Source: Tunturibacter empetritectus
GTDB taxonomy: Bacteria > Acidobacteriota > Terriglobia > Terriglobales > Acidobacteriaceae
Direction of reading: 5' to 3'
Assembly (NCBI RefSeq): GCF_040358985.1
Contig: NZ_CP132932.1
Coordinates: 4,834,073-4,898,072, forward strand
DNA: 64,000 bases
Shown here: positions 52,590 through 60,329 of the stretch, one piece after another
How positions within the stretch are numbered: position 1 is the stretch's first letter
Layout of the letters: every line of letters starts with the position of its first letter
Translations under genes and position numbers: made by a program
The notes under the pieces: generated by a model
Told to the model about the DNA's origin: nothing
The model's input: only the letters and a program-made list of their open reading frames with translations
The model's database searches: none

Positions 52590-53000
52590 GTGAAACTAAT
52601 GATCTCACTTCTCATGGCAATGCTACCCATCGCATCTTTGGCGCAATCGCAGTCAGGAGCCTCCCAGGGGCTGCCCAGCGCGGCGATACCAAAAACTACA
52701 GCAGTACTGGTCATTCTGACTCCCAGGCAGGGCGTAACAGTTCAACAAATCATGGCAGTGATGCCGTCAGAGATTGAGGCAACCGTGAGGCTCTATCTCG
52801 ATGGGAAGATCCGCGAGTGGTACTCCCGCGGCGATGGCCGAGGTGTCGTCTTTCTTCTCGACGCGAAGACCGAAGAGGAGGCACGAGCCACTATGGAAAC
52901 GCTACCGCTCGCTAAGGAACACTTGATGGATGAACAGTACATTCCCCTTGGACCCTTGATGCCGCTCAGAATGTTGATAGGCCCTGGTGCGCAGCAGTAA
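52590..53000 (+). CDS. Exported small protein, YciI/muconolactone isomerase-like
   Basis: A 136-residue protein with a signal peptide (residues 1-18, PIASLAQSQ). The mature part has a ferredoxin-like fold pattern (TAVLVILTPRQGVTVQQIMAVMPSEIEATVR ... GVVFLLDAKTEEEARATMETLPL ... YIPLGPLMPLRML) seen in YciI and muconolactone-isomerase type small proteins. The function is unclear. Start GTG 52590 follows AAAGGA. It is under the operator at 52528, in an apparent unit with the next gene. Confidence 0.7.
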   Translation: MKLMISLLMAMLPIASLAQSQSGASQGLPSAAIPKTTAVLVILTPRQGVTVQQIMAVMPSEIEATVRLYLDGKIREWYSRGDGRGVVFLLDAKTEEEARATMETLPLAKEHLMDEQYIPLGPLMPLRMLIGPGAQQ

Positions 53001-53093
53001 GACTGCAGCAGTGAGGCTCTCTTCGCGTTAACTGCAGGAGAAAAACCGGAAGCAGACGATCATGTCTCTCAAACCATGCGATAGGAGTTCTCA

Positions 53094-53612
53094 ATGACGC
53101 CAGAAACCATCTTCGGAATCCATCTCGTTTTAGGTTATGTAGCGTGCTTGCTCTGCTTCAGGGTTTACTTCTGGCCTAGGCTCAGCTCAATGGACAGTTT
53201 CGCGGCGCAACGCGTCATCGCGACTATTCACAGCTTCCGGTTCTTCGGCCTGGTCTTTATTCTTCCGGGCGTAGTCGGACCCGATCTGCCTGCGAGCTTT
53301 GCGACCTTCGCAGCCTATGGTGACTTGGCTACCGGCGTGTTGGCGCTTCTCGCGCTTCTTGCGACAAGGGTCCGGCCGCTGTTCTGGACCTTAGCCGTCG
53401 CCTTCAATGCAGTGGGAACAGCTGATCTTGTTCTCAACTACTACCACGCGGTCCGGGCCGGCCTTCCCGCGATGGCGGGACAACTGGGAGCGATCTATGC
53501 GGTCCCGATCATCTACGTACCCGCGTTGATGATCACGCACATTGCGGCTTTCTATTTGCTGCTGCGCTCTCAACCCAAGGCGGCGATGGCCGGCGATGCG
53601 GTCGCATTTTAG
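53094..53612 (+). CDS. Four-helix membrane protein, unknown function
   Basis: A 172-residue protein with about four or five membrane helices (IFGIHLVLGYVACLLCF, FFGLVFILPGVVGP, DLATGVLALLALLATR, VPIIYVPALMITHIAAFYLLL). No family assigned. It follows the 52590 gene by 93 bases and may be part of the TetR-controlled unit. Confidence 0.65.
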   Translation: MTPETIFGIHLVLGYVACLLCFRVYFWPRLSSMDSFAAQRVIATIHSFRFFGLVFILPGVVGPDLPASFATFAAYGDLATGVLALLALLATRVRPLFWTLAVAFNAVGTADLVLNYYHAVRAGLPAMAGQLGAIYAVPIIYVPALMITHIAAFYLLLRSQPKAAMAGDAVAF

Positions 53613-54063
53613 GCCGGGATCAGCCGCATCGACTTCTTGTCGTGAGGAGATCATCGAAAAGTCGATGCGGTTCTCGACGAGAAGTACATCGTCGAGTCAC
53701 TTAGTGAGCGTTGAAGGCACGTTGGAGCACACTCATTTTTTTGGATTCCCGCGAATTACGGGCAACTTGGAAGTTGCCCAAATCTTTCCAATAACGGGTA
53801 GCCAAGGGCACTCTTGGGCCTCGCGCAAAGGAACCATATAGGTTCTGCCAAAGTTGTATGGATAGTTAACCTGTGCCAGCGCAGACTGTATCCACTATGG
53901 GGAGGGAGACCGTTCAGGAGATATCTCGGATCTGTTTGGACTTCGCGATCACCTCGCCGCAATCCTGATTGGCTTGATCGTTTACCTCCAGAGATAGCCT
54001 CTAGAAGCTGGGCCAAAAAGCAGACGGTGTCCCTCACCCATAGCCCCGCCACACGCCCGCAAT
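53613..54063. other. Intergenic region with no gene seen
   Basis: About 450 bases. The short frames on both strands have no ribosome binding site and no recognisable content. Nothing else is evident until the terminator at 54064-54090. Confidence 0.5.
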
Positions 54064-54090
54064 AAAAAATAGCCGCCTCCGGGCGGCTAT
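54064..54090 (-). terminator. Rho-independent terminator of the DUF3106 gene
   Basis: On the minus strand the 9-bp stem ATAGCCGCC/GGCGGCTAT (54090-54082 and 54077-54069, 4-base loop) is followed by a run of Ts (54069-54064). Confidence 0.85.
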
Positions 54091-54124
54091 CTCTCTTTCT
54101 ACAGCTTCGTAGAGATCAGGTGCG

Positions 54125-54763
54125 TTATTTTCCGTAGGTCGTGCCGTCGTTTGGCCGCCGGACCGGGAGATAGGGTTCGACAGCAAGGAGATTGGAGAGT
54201 GTACTGCGCTCCTGATCGGAGAACTGGCCACGAAAGCGATCCGAGTCGAGGATGGCCTGGCGTTGCGGTTGAGGCATCTCGCGGAGGTCGCGGAAGGCAC
54301 GGGCGACCAGACGGCGGCGATCTTCCGGGAGGCCGCCGAGCTGCTGCATGGCGCCGCGAACCTGCTGGCGTTGCGGCAGGGTGAGACGCTCCATCGCTTC
54401 GGTGCGGTCAAGTATCCGCTGGCGCTGCTCGGGCGACATGTTATTGAGCTGCGTGAGACGATCGCGCATACGTTGCTGGGTCGGCGGGGGCAGATCGCGG
54501 AAGCCGGGCTCGTTTTCCAGAGCGCGCTGCTGCTCCGGGAGGGTGAGGTTGCTGTGACGGTCCATCCACTGGGCCAGATGCTCCTGATTTCGATTCGGCT
54601 GAGGCCCCGGGGCAGGCCGCGACTGCGCGACGGGCGCGCGAAGTGCCACCCCAGCTCTACGCGCAGAGCCCGACTGAGCGAGGGCAGTCGTCATCGCGGA
54701 GGACAAGATAATCCCGGCAGAAGCTAGTCGAGCAAGAGTCCGAAACTGAAGGAGAGATGGCAT
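54125..54763 (-). CDS. DUF3106 domain exported protein
   Basis: A 212-residue protein with a signal peptide (TTALAQSG near residue 31) and a DUF3106 domain rich in Arg, Gln and Leu (ERLTLPQRQQVRGAMQQLGGLPEDRRRLVARAFRDL). DUF3106 is common in Acidobacteriota and Proteobacteria near sigma/anti-sigma pairs; its role is not established. It lies 125 bases downstream of the anti-sigma gene and ends in a clear terminator. Confidence 0.85.
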   Translation of the reverse strand: MPSLLQFRTLARLASAGIILSSAMTTALAQSGSARRAGVALRAPVAQSRPAPGPQPNRNQEHLAQWMDRHSNLTLPEQQRALENEPGFRDLPPPTQQRMRDRLTQLNNMSPEQRQRILDRTEAMERLTLPQRQQVRGAMQQLGGLPEDRRRLVARAFRDLREMPQPQRQAILDSDRFRGQFSDQERSTLSNLLAVEPYLPVRRPNDGTTYGK

Positions 54764-54888
54764 GTTTTCAAAGGGTAAAGGAGATGCAGTTTCATAAGAC
54801 TTTGTGTTTAGAGCAGCTTATCGCGTTCTCTCTCCTTTCCATCGGTTTTTCTCGTGACCGGACCTTCTCCGGATCTTCTTTCCAAAAA

Positions 54889-55392
54889 TTAGCTGCTGGG
54901 CTGGGCCGAAGAGTCGTCGGCGGGGGTGTCGTCCTGCAGGAGTTGATCCATGGTCTGCAGGGCCTGATCGTTCTTGTCGAGGATCTGCAGATCTTGAACC
55001 GCAGCAGAGGTTTCTGGGGCTGAGTGATGGAAGCCGGTGAGATCGGCAAAGGTTCCGCCACCCACCAGAAGGACGAGCGCAAGTCCACCAACAAGCGCGG
55101 GACGAAGCTGGCGTCCTGTGTTGAAGAGCAGGCGAGATTTGAGCTTCTCAAACCAACTTGCGGGGGCGTGTGTCTGCTCTTCACGGAGGCGCACTGCCAG
55201 CTTTTGATCGAAGTAAGGCGATGGCTCCGGCGCCTTCCAGGTATCGAGCAGAGCAAAGGTCTCCTGCATCGACTTGAACTCCTGGGCGCAGCCGGCGCAC
55301 GAGTCGATATGGGCTTGCACCTCTCGACTCGCAGGCGAGGCCGGATCCAGAAGGAGCTCGACGATTGCGGATTGGCATTCTTTACAGATCAT
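54889..55392 (-). CDS. Anti-sigma factor, zf-HC2 type
   Basis: A 167-residue membrane protein. The N-terminal zinc-finger is ICKECQSAIVELL then HIDSCAGCAQEFKSM, the HxxxCxxC motif of anti-sigma factors, and one membrane helix follows (ALVGGLALVLLVGGGTFA, residues about 99-116). It should bind and hold the ECF sigma factor encoded 68 bases upstream. Start ATG 55392 follows AAAGG; the frame is open to TTG 55407. Confidence 0.85.
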   Translation of the reverse strand: MICKECQSAIVELLLDPASPASREVQAHIDSCAGCAQEFKSMQETFALLDTWKAPEPSPYFDQKLAVRLREEQTHAPASWFEKLKSRLLFNTGRQLRPALVGGLALVLLVGGGTFADLTGFHHSAPETSAAVQDLQILDKNDQALQTMDQLLQDDTPADDSSAQPSS

Positions 55393-55460
55393 TGTGAACC
55401 TTTCCAATTTCTTTCCTGCAGCGCGTTCAACAAGGGCGCGTAAAAACCTCCAGCGAATTC

Positions 55461-56252
55461 CTAAACAAAAGCCTTCAACTTTTCGCGCAGCGTCTGGTAG
55501 GCGCGGAAGAGTAAGGACTTCGTAGCGGACTCGCTCAATTTAAGGACATCACCAATTTGCTTGTAGTCCATACCTTCATACTTGTGCATGAGTACGGCCA
55601 TGCGTTGCCGCTCGGGAAGCGCCATGACATGCTCGCGAATGGCGTTGAGACGCTCTTGCCTGAGGAGGTTGGCTTCGACATCGGGCGTGGAGTCTGCGAC
55701 ATCGGGCGTCGTCCCCGTCTCGGAGTCGGGCTCGTCGAGATAGATGGTGGAAGCGGTCCGTTCGTGCCGGGTATCGCGGGCGTGGTTGACTCCCAGGTTG
55801 GTGGCGATCCGGTAGAGCCAGGTGCTGAACCGGGCTTCAGCGCGATAGGTCTCACGCGAACGGTAGACCCTGAGGAAGACCTCCTGCGCGAGCTCCTCTG
55901 CGACAGCCTGGTTGTGCACCATGCGATACATGAAGTGAATAATCGGCTTACGGTACTTCTGGATGAGAAAGTCGAACCCGGCCATGTTTCCGGCGCGGAG
56001 TTCGAGCATGATAGCGGCGTCATCCATCTGTCCAAAGTCGCCGGTGGCACGGTGTGTCTCTGCAACCGGAAGGTTTTCAAAGAGTCTCGGATTGATCGCC
56101 AGCGTAGCCATATCTTTGTCAACCCCGTCTTCCACGTGGGGTTGCGGCTGTTGCTCAAATTTCGTCGTATTCTCCTCGGAGCCACCCTGCTCAAGGGGAC
56201 CCTGTGGGTCTTGGGGGTCTTGGCGACGAAAGTTCGGAGAGGGAGCGGACAT
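55461..56252 (-). CDS. RNA polymerase ECF sigma factor
   Basis: A 263-residue sigma-70 family ECF protein. Region 2 includes FDFLIQKYRKPIIHFMYRMVHNQAVAEELAQEVFLRVYRSRETY, region 4 is LPERQRMAVLMHKYEGMDYKQIGDVLKLSESATKSLLFRAYQTLREKL. The first 80 residues are a proline- and glutamine-rich extension of unknown role, though an internal start near residue 48 (MATLAI) is possible. It precedes the anti-sigma and DUF3106 genes in one transcription unit. Confidence 0.9.
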   Translation of the reverse strand: MSAPSPNFRRQDPQDPQGPLEQGGSEENTTKFEQQPQPHVEDGVDKDMATLAINPRLFENLPVAETHRATGDFGQMDDAAIMLELRAGNMAGFDFLIQKYRKPIIHFMYRMVHNQAVAEELAQEVFLRVYRSRETYRAEARFSTWLYRIATNLGVNHARDTRHERTASTIYLDEPDSETGTTPDVADSTPDVEANLLRQERLNAIREHVMALPERQRMAVLMHKYEGMDYKQIGDVLKLSESATKSLLFRAYQTLREKLKAFV

Positions 56253-56403
56253 TCTGCTGGTCGATTGTACCGTTATCGAAAGCGCGGCCCAAGTATTCCC
56301 GTCAGTACCGGCTGGCGGCTGGAATGTGGTTTTGGAGGGCGAGGAATGCTATTCTGTACAAAAGCTTGGGCGAACGGCTTGCACAGTCAGCCGAAGCCAT
56401 TCC

Positions 56404-56478
56404 GGGCGCATAACTCAGCGGTAGAGTGCCACCTTCACACGGTGGAAGTCGTAGGTTCGAATCCTGCTGTGCCCACCA
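56404..56478 (+). tRNA. tRNA-Val (anticodon CAC)
   Basis: The acceptor stem GGGCGCA pairs with TGTGCCC, the D-arm is ACTCAGCGGTAGAGT, the anticodon stem CCACC/GGTGG holds loop TTCACAC with anticodon CAC, and the T-arm is GTAGG TTCGAAT CCTGC. CCA is encoded (56476-56478). Cloverleaf pairing is complete. Confidence 0.93.
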
Positions 56479-56769
56479 AATAACCTTTACAAGTCAATCA
56501 GATACTGTTTTAGCAACGACGGCGGACGCCAGCTTTATCATAGCGTTTTCAAAATCCTGCTGTCACCTGGCGTCGTCATTAGCTCGTAACAGGCGTGTCG
56601 ATGCGAGCGCAGAGGTACATCCCCAGCCCCCCGGTTCCGGTGCCACGTAATTGTTGCTGGTGCCTGCCCTGTCCGGCCTTGGATTGAAGTAGAAAGTCGG
56701 TCTTGCCCCTATAACGTAGCAATCAAATCTGTGGATGACGCACGATTTTTTTTCGCCTATTATTCGCCT

Positions 56770-57024
56770 ATGTCAATGCACTACAGCCAGCAAGGCAAGG
56801 TCAGTCCGACGAACTATGTTGTGACGTGTAAGAAGTGTGCGCGGTCTACACAGAGTGGCGTACAAGAATTCCCTCGAAGCAACGTCGCAGTTCAATGCAC
56901 TCTATGTGGGGAGCTTCGACGCTACCGGCCAAGCGAAGTCTTTCTAGGTTTCCCTGATAGCCATATAGTGCAGCAACAAGTCTCACACGCAGACGCAAGG
57001 GAGGATGGTAGGCTGGGTGAATGA
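56770..57024 (+). CDS. Small zinc-ribbon-like protein
   Basis: An 84-residue protein with two CxxC pairs, CKKC and CTLC, that could bind zinc. It lies in the A/T-richer stretch after tRNA-Val. ATG 56770 is chosen; a GTG at 56731 extends it by 13 codons. It overlaps the next gene by four bases (ATGA), so the two are likely translated together. No function can be given. Confidence 0.6.
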   Translation: MSMHYSQQGKVSPTNYVVTCKKCARSTQSGVQEFPRSNVAVQCTLCGELRRYRPSEVFLGFPDSHIVQQQVSHADAREDGRLGE

Positions 57025-57299
57025 CCAGCTATGTCCTTCTTCTTGAGCGTGCATCTCGTGGTTTCGACTTCAAAATAATTGCAACCTGCGCAGTTGTCGG
57101 TCCGTCAATGGGTTACTACGGTCTAAGCAAAACTTTCGACAACGAAAGTCAACTAAATGCGGCCCTTTCTGAGGCTCGTGTAGCAGATTTTGAGATGAAT
57201 ACCGCTCTGACAACCGTTAGAAGTGGTTTCAAATCTTTCGCAGTTATTACTTACGATCAAGCCCAATCGATGGGCCTCCTGAAGAGCGAAGCGCAATAG
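57021..57299 (+). CDS. Hypothetical 92-residue protein
   Basis: No family recognised. Mixed sheet/helix composition (TSYVLLLERASRGFDFKIIATC). It overlaps the preceding zinc-ribbon gene by four bases at an ATGA, which is the main argument for its being real. No signal peptide. Confidence 0.5.
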   Translation: MTSYVLLLERASRGFDFKIIATCAVVGPSMGYYGLSKTFDNESQLNAALSEARVADFEMNTALTTVRSGFKSFAVITYDQAQSMGLLKSEAQ

Positions 57300-57377
57300 T
57301 TCATTCAAGTTTGAATGGGACGCCGAAGTAGAACAGAAAGATTACTCGTTGCGTACTGTCGCATCTGCTGGCGAAGA

Positions 57378-57848
57378 TTAGTTGAAATCTAGCCTTGTCA
57401 TCTCTGGATCGTTTAGCCAATCGCGCATGGTAAGCACCGCATCAATGAATTCCTTTACTGCGCTGAGTATCGGAAATGCCTTTGTCAAACTGCCCACAAT
57501 GCTCTGAAGCAATTTCAGCGCACTTATGAATCGCTTTTCATCAAAGCAAAATTCCAACAAGCGCTCCTTCGCGGTGAGTTCTTTATCGTAAAGTCCGGCG
57601 TTCATCAAATTATGACGTGTCGTTAGAGACGCGCCTATTCCAACGTTTTTCTGTGCCCGTCTCAACTTGTCATCGGCGTCTTTCCACAAGGTATTGATGT
57701 CCTCGCGGACCTCTGAGGTCAACTTCTTATTCTCCGCAGCCGTTACAAGTGTGTTTACTTTACCTAAGAATCCCTGAGAACGTTTGAGCAACCGCTGGAG
57801 CTGCTTCAACACTTCTTTGTCTTTATTGCTTTCGGGATTCTTCGCCAT
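57378..57848 (-). CDS. Hypothetical 156-residue helical protein
   Basis: A Lys-rich N-terminus (NPESNKDKEVLKQLQRLLKRSQ) and long helical stretch with a hydrophobic patch near residue 115-140. No family recognised. It lies on the opposite strand to its two neighbours, within the A/T-richer stretch following tRNA-Val. An intact start and good length support a real gene. Confidence 0.5.
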   Translation of the reverse strand: MAKNPESNKDKEVLKQLQRLLKRSQGFLGKVNTLVTAAENKKLTSEVREDINTLWKDADDKLRRAQKNVGIGASLTTRHNLMNAGLYDKELTAKERLLEFCFDEKRFISALKLLQSIVGSLTKAFPILSAVKEFIDAVLTMRDWLNDPEMTRLDFN

Positions 57849-57862
57849 GCATCAAGACTAAA

Positions 57863-58268
57863 TCAAGCTACTGTCCAGGTGTATTTGTCCGCCACCGTCC
57901 AGCTAAGTTCATCAAAAATAAACACTTGCGCCTTGCTCAATGACCAATCCCAACTACCCACAAACTCACCCTTTGTCTTTCTGCTTTGGATCTTCGTTGA
58001 TTCCTTCACCCGTTGCAGCGTTACGGGCGCGATACCTTCCGCTCTAGCTTAAGCTTTGACATGGGCAACTGGAACCGGGCTGTCTGTACGAGTTCCCACA
58101 GACTCAGTCGTAAACTCTAACGCTTCCGCTGCTCGTGCGAGGCCTTCTTCGCGCAAGGACAGAAGACGTTTCGTCTTGAGTTTTAGGTCTACAAATGTGG
58201 CGAAGCTTCCTTTCTTCTTACCGCCATCGAAGTTCCCTTTTGGCGCGCGAACGGTTAGGCTCTTGCGG
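57863..58268 (-). pseudogene. Decayed phage/plasmid-type primase C-terminus
   Basis: One minus-strand frame runs through from about 58268 to the TGA at 57863 but is cut by an in-frame TAA at 58049-58051. The downstream part reads ARAEGIAPVTLQRVKESTK and then GEFVGSWDWSLS, a pattern that I recognise from the last helix-turn-helix and end of AAA/primase-like proteins of mobile elements. The upstream part ends SPVPVAHVKA just before the stop, which fits the same family, while its earlier residues do not. The 5' end runs into the oxidoreductase gene. I consider it a remnant of an integrated element. Confidence 0.45.
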
Positions 58269-59291
58269 TCACGCAGGATCTGACCGCGAGACAAAGACCG
58301 CTTTTGCGCCTGGCGTCGCTTCGTAGGCCATCGCAGCATCGATCTGGCGGAACGTGAACTCTTTCCCCACCCGGGTATGGAAGAGTGGATCGTCGATAAC
58401 ACTTTCAAGATAGCTGATAGCCGATGTCAGCCTCTGAGGATCCCTGACTGTTGCACTCGCGAAGTTACTGAACCGCTTGAGCACGAGGTTCTTCGCCATG
58501 ACGGCAAAGCATGAGATTGTGAGCGGCGCGGTAGCTCCCAGCAATCCGTACAGATAAATTGTCGAATTCATCGGTAGCTGCGGAGCGATGCGGCTGGTCA
58601 GGTCGCCACCGACCCCATCAAACACGGCGGTCGCGCCGAAGTCTGCCACAAGTTTGCCTAGGTCGTTCTCAAAGCTCGCGTCGCTCGTTGCAAGCACATG
58701 CTCGATGCCGAGGGCACGCAACTTCGTTGCGGCCTCAGCTGAGCGCGATAAAAAGATCGCCGATACGCCTCGCTTCCGCGCCAGTGCAGCCATCGCGAGG
58801 CCCGTTGCTGAATTTCCTGCGGTTACAATCAAGCCCTTGTGGGCTTCGGCAGACTCCTCAAGAAACGCGTGTGCCGTCATGATGTTGACGAGCGAACCCG
58901 AGTAGTCGCGTGCGGAGACGCTCCTTGGCAACACCACGCAACTCGTACGGGGCACCAGAGCCTGCTCGCTCCATAGACCAACGGTATGCTCGCTCTGGCT
59001 CAGTGAGCGGTAGATCGCCACAGTACGACCAACCAGCTCCGCAGTCAGACCCTCTCCCACGGCACGGACGGCGCCAGCGCAGGAGGCACCCCAAATCCCA
59101 TAAGCGCTGGTCTTGAGCAGCACTCCTGCAATACTGGGGTTGGCGAGGAAGGCCTTGTCGCCGTGGTTGATCGCGGCGGCTTCAACATCGACGATGAGAT
59201 GACCGGGCGGCGGATCGTTTGGGGTGGAGACATCTTGCACTTCGAGCTTTCGGTTGGCGTTGACGCAAACGGCTTTCACAATTTCCTCCAT
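58269..59291 (-). CDS. MDR-family NADPH:quinone oxidoreductase-like protein
   Basis: A 340-residue medium-chain dehydrogenase/reductase without catalytic zinc cysteines. It begins KAVCVNANRKLEVQDVS and has GAAAINHGDK-like and the nucleotide-binding IVTAGNSATGLAMAALARKRG (GxGxxG variant) segments. It likely reduces a quinone or enone with NADPH. The ATG at 59291 is used; GTG 59279 has GGAGGA four bases before it and is a real alternative. It is divergent from an HxlR regulator 95 bases away. Confidence 0.85.
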   Translation of the reverse strand: MEEIVKAVCVNANRKLEVQDVSTPNDPPPGHLIVDVEAAAINHGDKAFLANPSIAGVLLKTSAYGIWGASCAGAVRAVGEGLTAELVGRTVAIYRSLSQSEHTVGLWSEQALVPRTSCVVLPRSVSARDYSGSLVNIMTAHAFLEESAEAHKGLIVTAGNSATGLAMAALARKRGVSAIFLSRSAEAATKLRALGIEHVLATSDASFENDLGKLVADFGATAVFDGVGGDLTSRIAPQLPMNSTIYLYGLLGATAPLTISCFAVMAKNLVLKRFSNFASATVRDPQRLTSAISYLESVIDDPLFHTRVGKEFTFRQIDAAMAYEATPGAKAVFVSRSDPA

Positions 59292-59386
59292 ACCTTCAAA
59301 CGAACTGTCTCGTTGAGGGGATGGTTCCAGATGACGCCTTCGCTAATCTTTCCGCAAGTACGGGTTTTTTTGTTAGTGTGCATTTT

Positions 59387-59716
59387 ATGAAACTTGCCAC
59401 TCGATGTCCCGTCGCCTTTACGTCCAAAATTCTTGGTGGTAAGTGGAAGGCTCGAATCGTCTGGGCGTTGGTGCGCAACGAACCGCTTCGCTTCTCGGAG
59501 ATTCGCCGCGCGTGTCCGCCCGTAAGCGACCGCATCCTGACTAAGGAGCTGCGCGAACTTCAAGAGTGTGGCCTGATCTCGCGGCGCGATTTCGGCGAAG
59601 TGCCGCCCAAAACCGAATACACCCTGACAGCGCTGGGCAACACACTGCGCCCGGTGATGGCGTCGATGGCCGCTTGGGGGCTAGAGCACCAGGTGAAGAT
59701 TGCCGAGATTCCATAG
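59387..59716 (+). CDS. HxlR family transcriptional regulator
   Basis: A 109-residue winged-helix regulator. The core is CPVAFTSKILGGKWKARIVWAL then LRFSEIRRACPPVSDRILTKELRELQECGLI and YTLTALGNTLRPVM. The single N-terminal Cys (RCPVA) is typical of HxlR/HypR-like sensors of thiol stress. It is divergent from the MDR gene and probably controls it. Start ATG 59387; the frame continues upstream to 59321. Confidence 0.9.
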   Translation: MKLATRCPVAFTSKILGGKWKARIVWALVRNEPLRFSEIRRACPPVSDRILTKELRELQECGLISRRDFGEVPPKTEYTLTALGNTLRPVMASMAAWGLEHQVKIAEIP

Positions 59717-59804
59717 CGCCTCGCAAGACACACACAGTGATTCTGGATCAGTGCGAAATCGCGGAGTCAATCATTGAGATCGGCTCGATGAATGACATGC
59801 CCTG

Positions 59805-60120
59805 TTAGCAACAGTTGATGTCGGTCAATTCCGCCAGGTCATATGCGAGCGCATCCTTCGCTGCATAGTGAATCACCTCGGCTTCTCTTGCAACTCCGAT
59901 CGGGTCGTACTTCTTCTGAAAGCCATCAACCACACCGGCCGGCGCATTTTCCGGTGTACCACCATCAAAAGATAGGATTCGGCCCATACTCGATTGCCAG
60001 CTGAATCTCCTGCGCAACCGCATCTCCACAGAGACGGGATACCAGGATAAGGGCTGCATGCAGTCCGGCAGTCACACCGGCAGCGCTCAGCGTATTACCG
60101 TCTACTGCAACCGATTACCG
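59805..60120 (-). pseudogene. DJ-1/PfpI family protein, truncated and frameshifted
   Basis: The minus strand reads VAVDGNTLSAAGVTAGLHAALILV and AIEYGPNPIF in one frame, then a stop, and the next frame continues DGGTPENAPAGVVDGFQKKYDP to the stop at 59805. The parts fit the C-terminal half of a DJ-1/PfpI (ThiJ) protein if one base in the A run at 59967-59970 is removed. Upstream of about 60120 the frame has stops and the first half of the protein, including the catalytic Cys, is missing. Confidence 0.7.
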
Positions 60121-60329
60121 TCCTAGCCTATATGGAAATGCAGTCTCCGGGCTGCAGAAGCCTATAGGTGGCCGCCATCCCCTCTCTTTTACGCTCCCAG
60201 TAGCGAATCGTATTCCCTAGCTCAATCAAGAAACGATCATGACGAAGCCTGATCGTCGCATACTCATGACGCTGATAGTCAAGAGTTAGGGTTCTTACCT
60301 GTTTCCTGCAACTCGATTGGGAGAAGCCA
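60121..60329. other. Short region before the TonB-dependent receptor
   Basis: No gene is seen. A GGGAG lies near 60320 before the GTG start of the receptor. No clear promoter is visible. Confidence 0.4.

Noticed and set aside
53756..54065. Opposing 83- and 98-codon frames in the 53.6-54.1 kb gap
   Set aside because: They overlap each other and have no start signals or recognisable content.
56404..58268. Complete mobile element with attachment sites at tRNA-Val
   Set aside because: No integrase gene and no repeat of the tRNA 3' end were found by eye, so only a decayed remnant is claimed.
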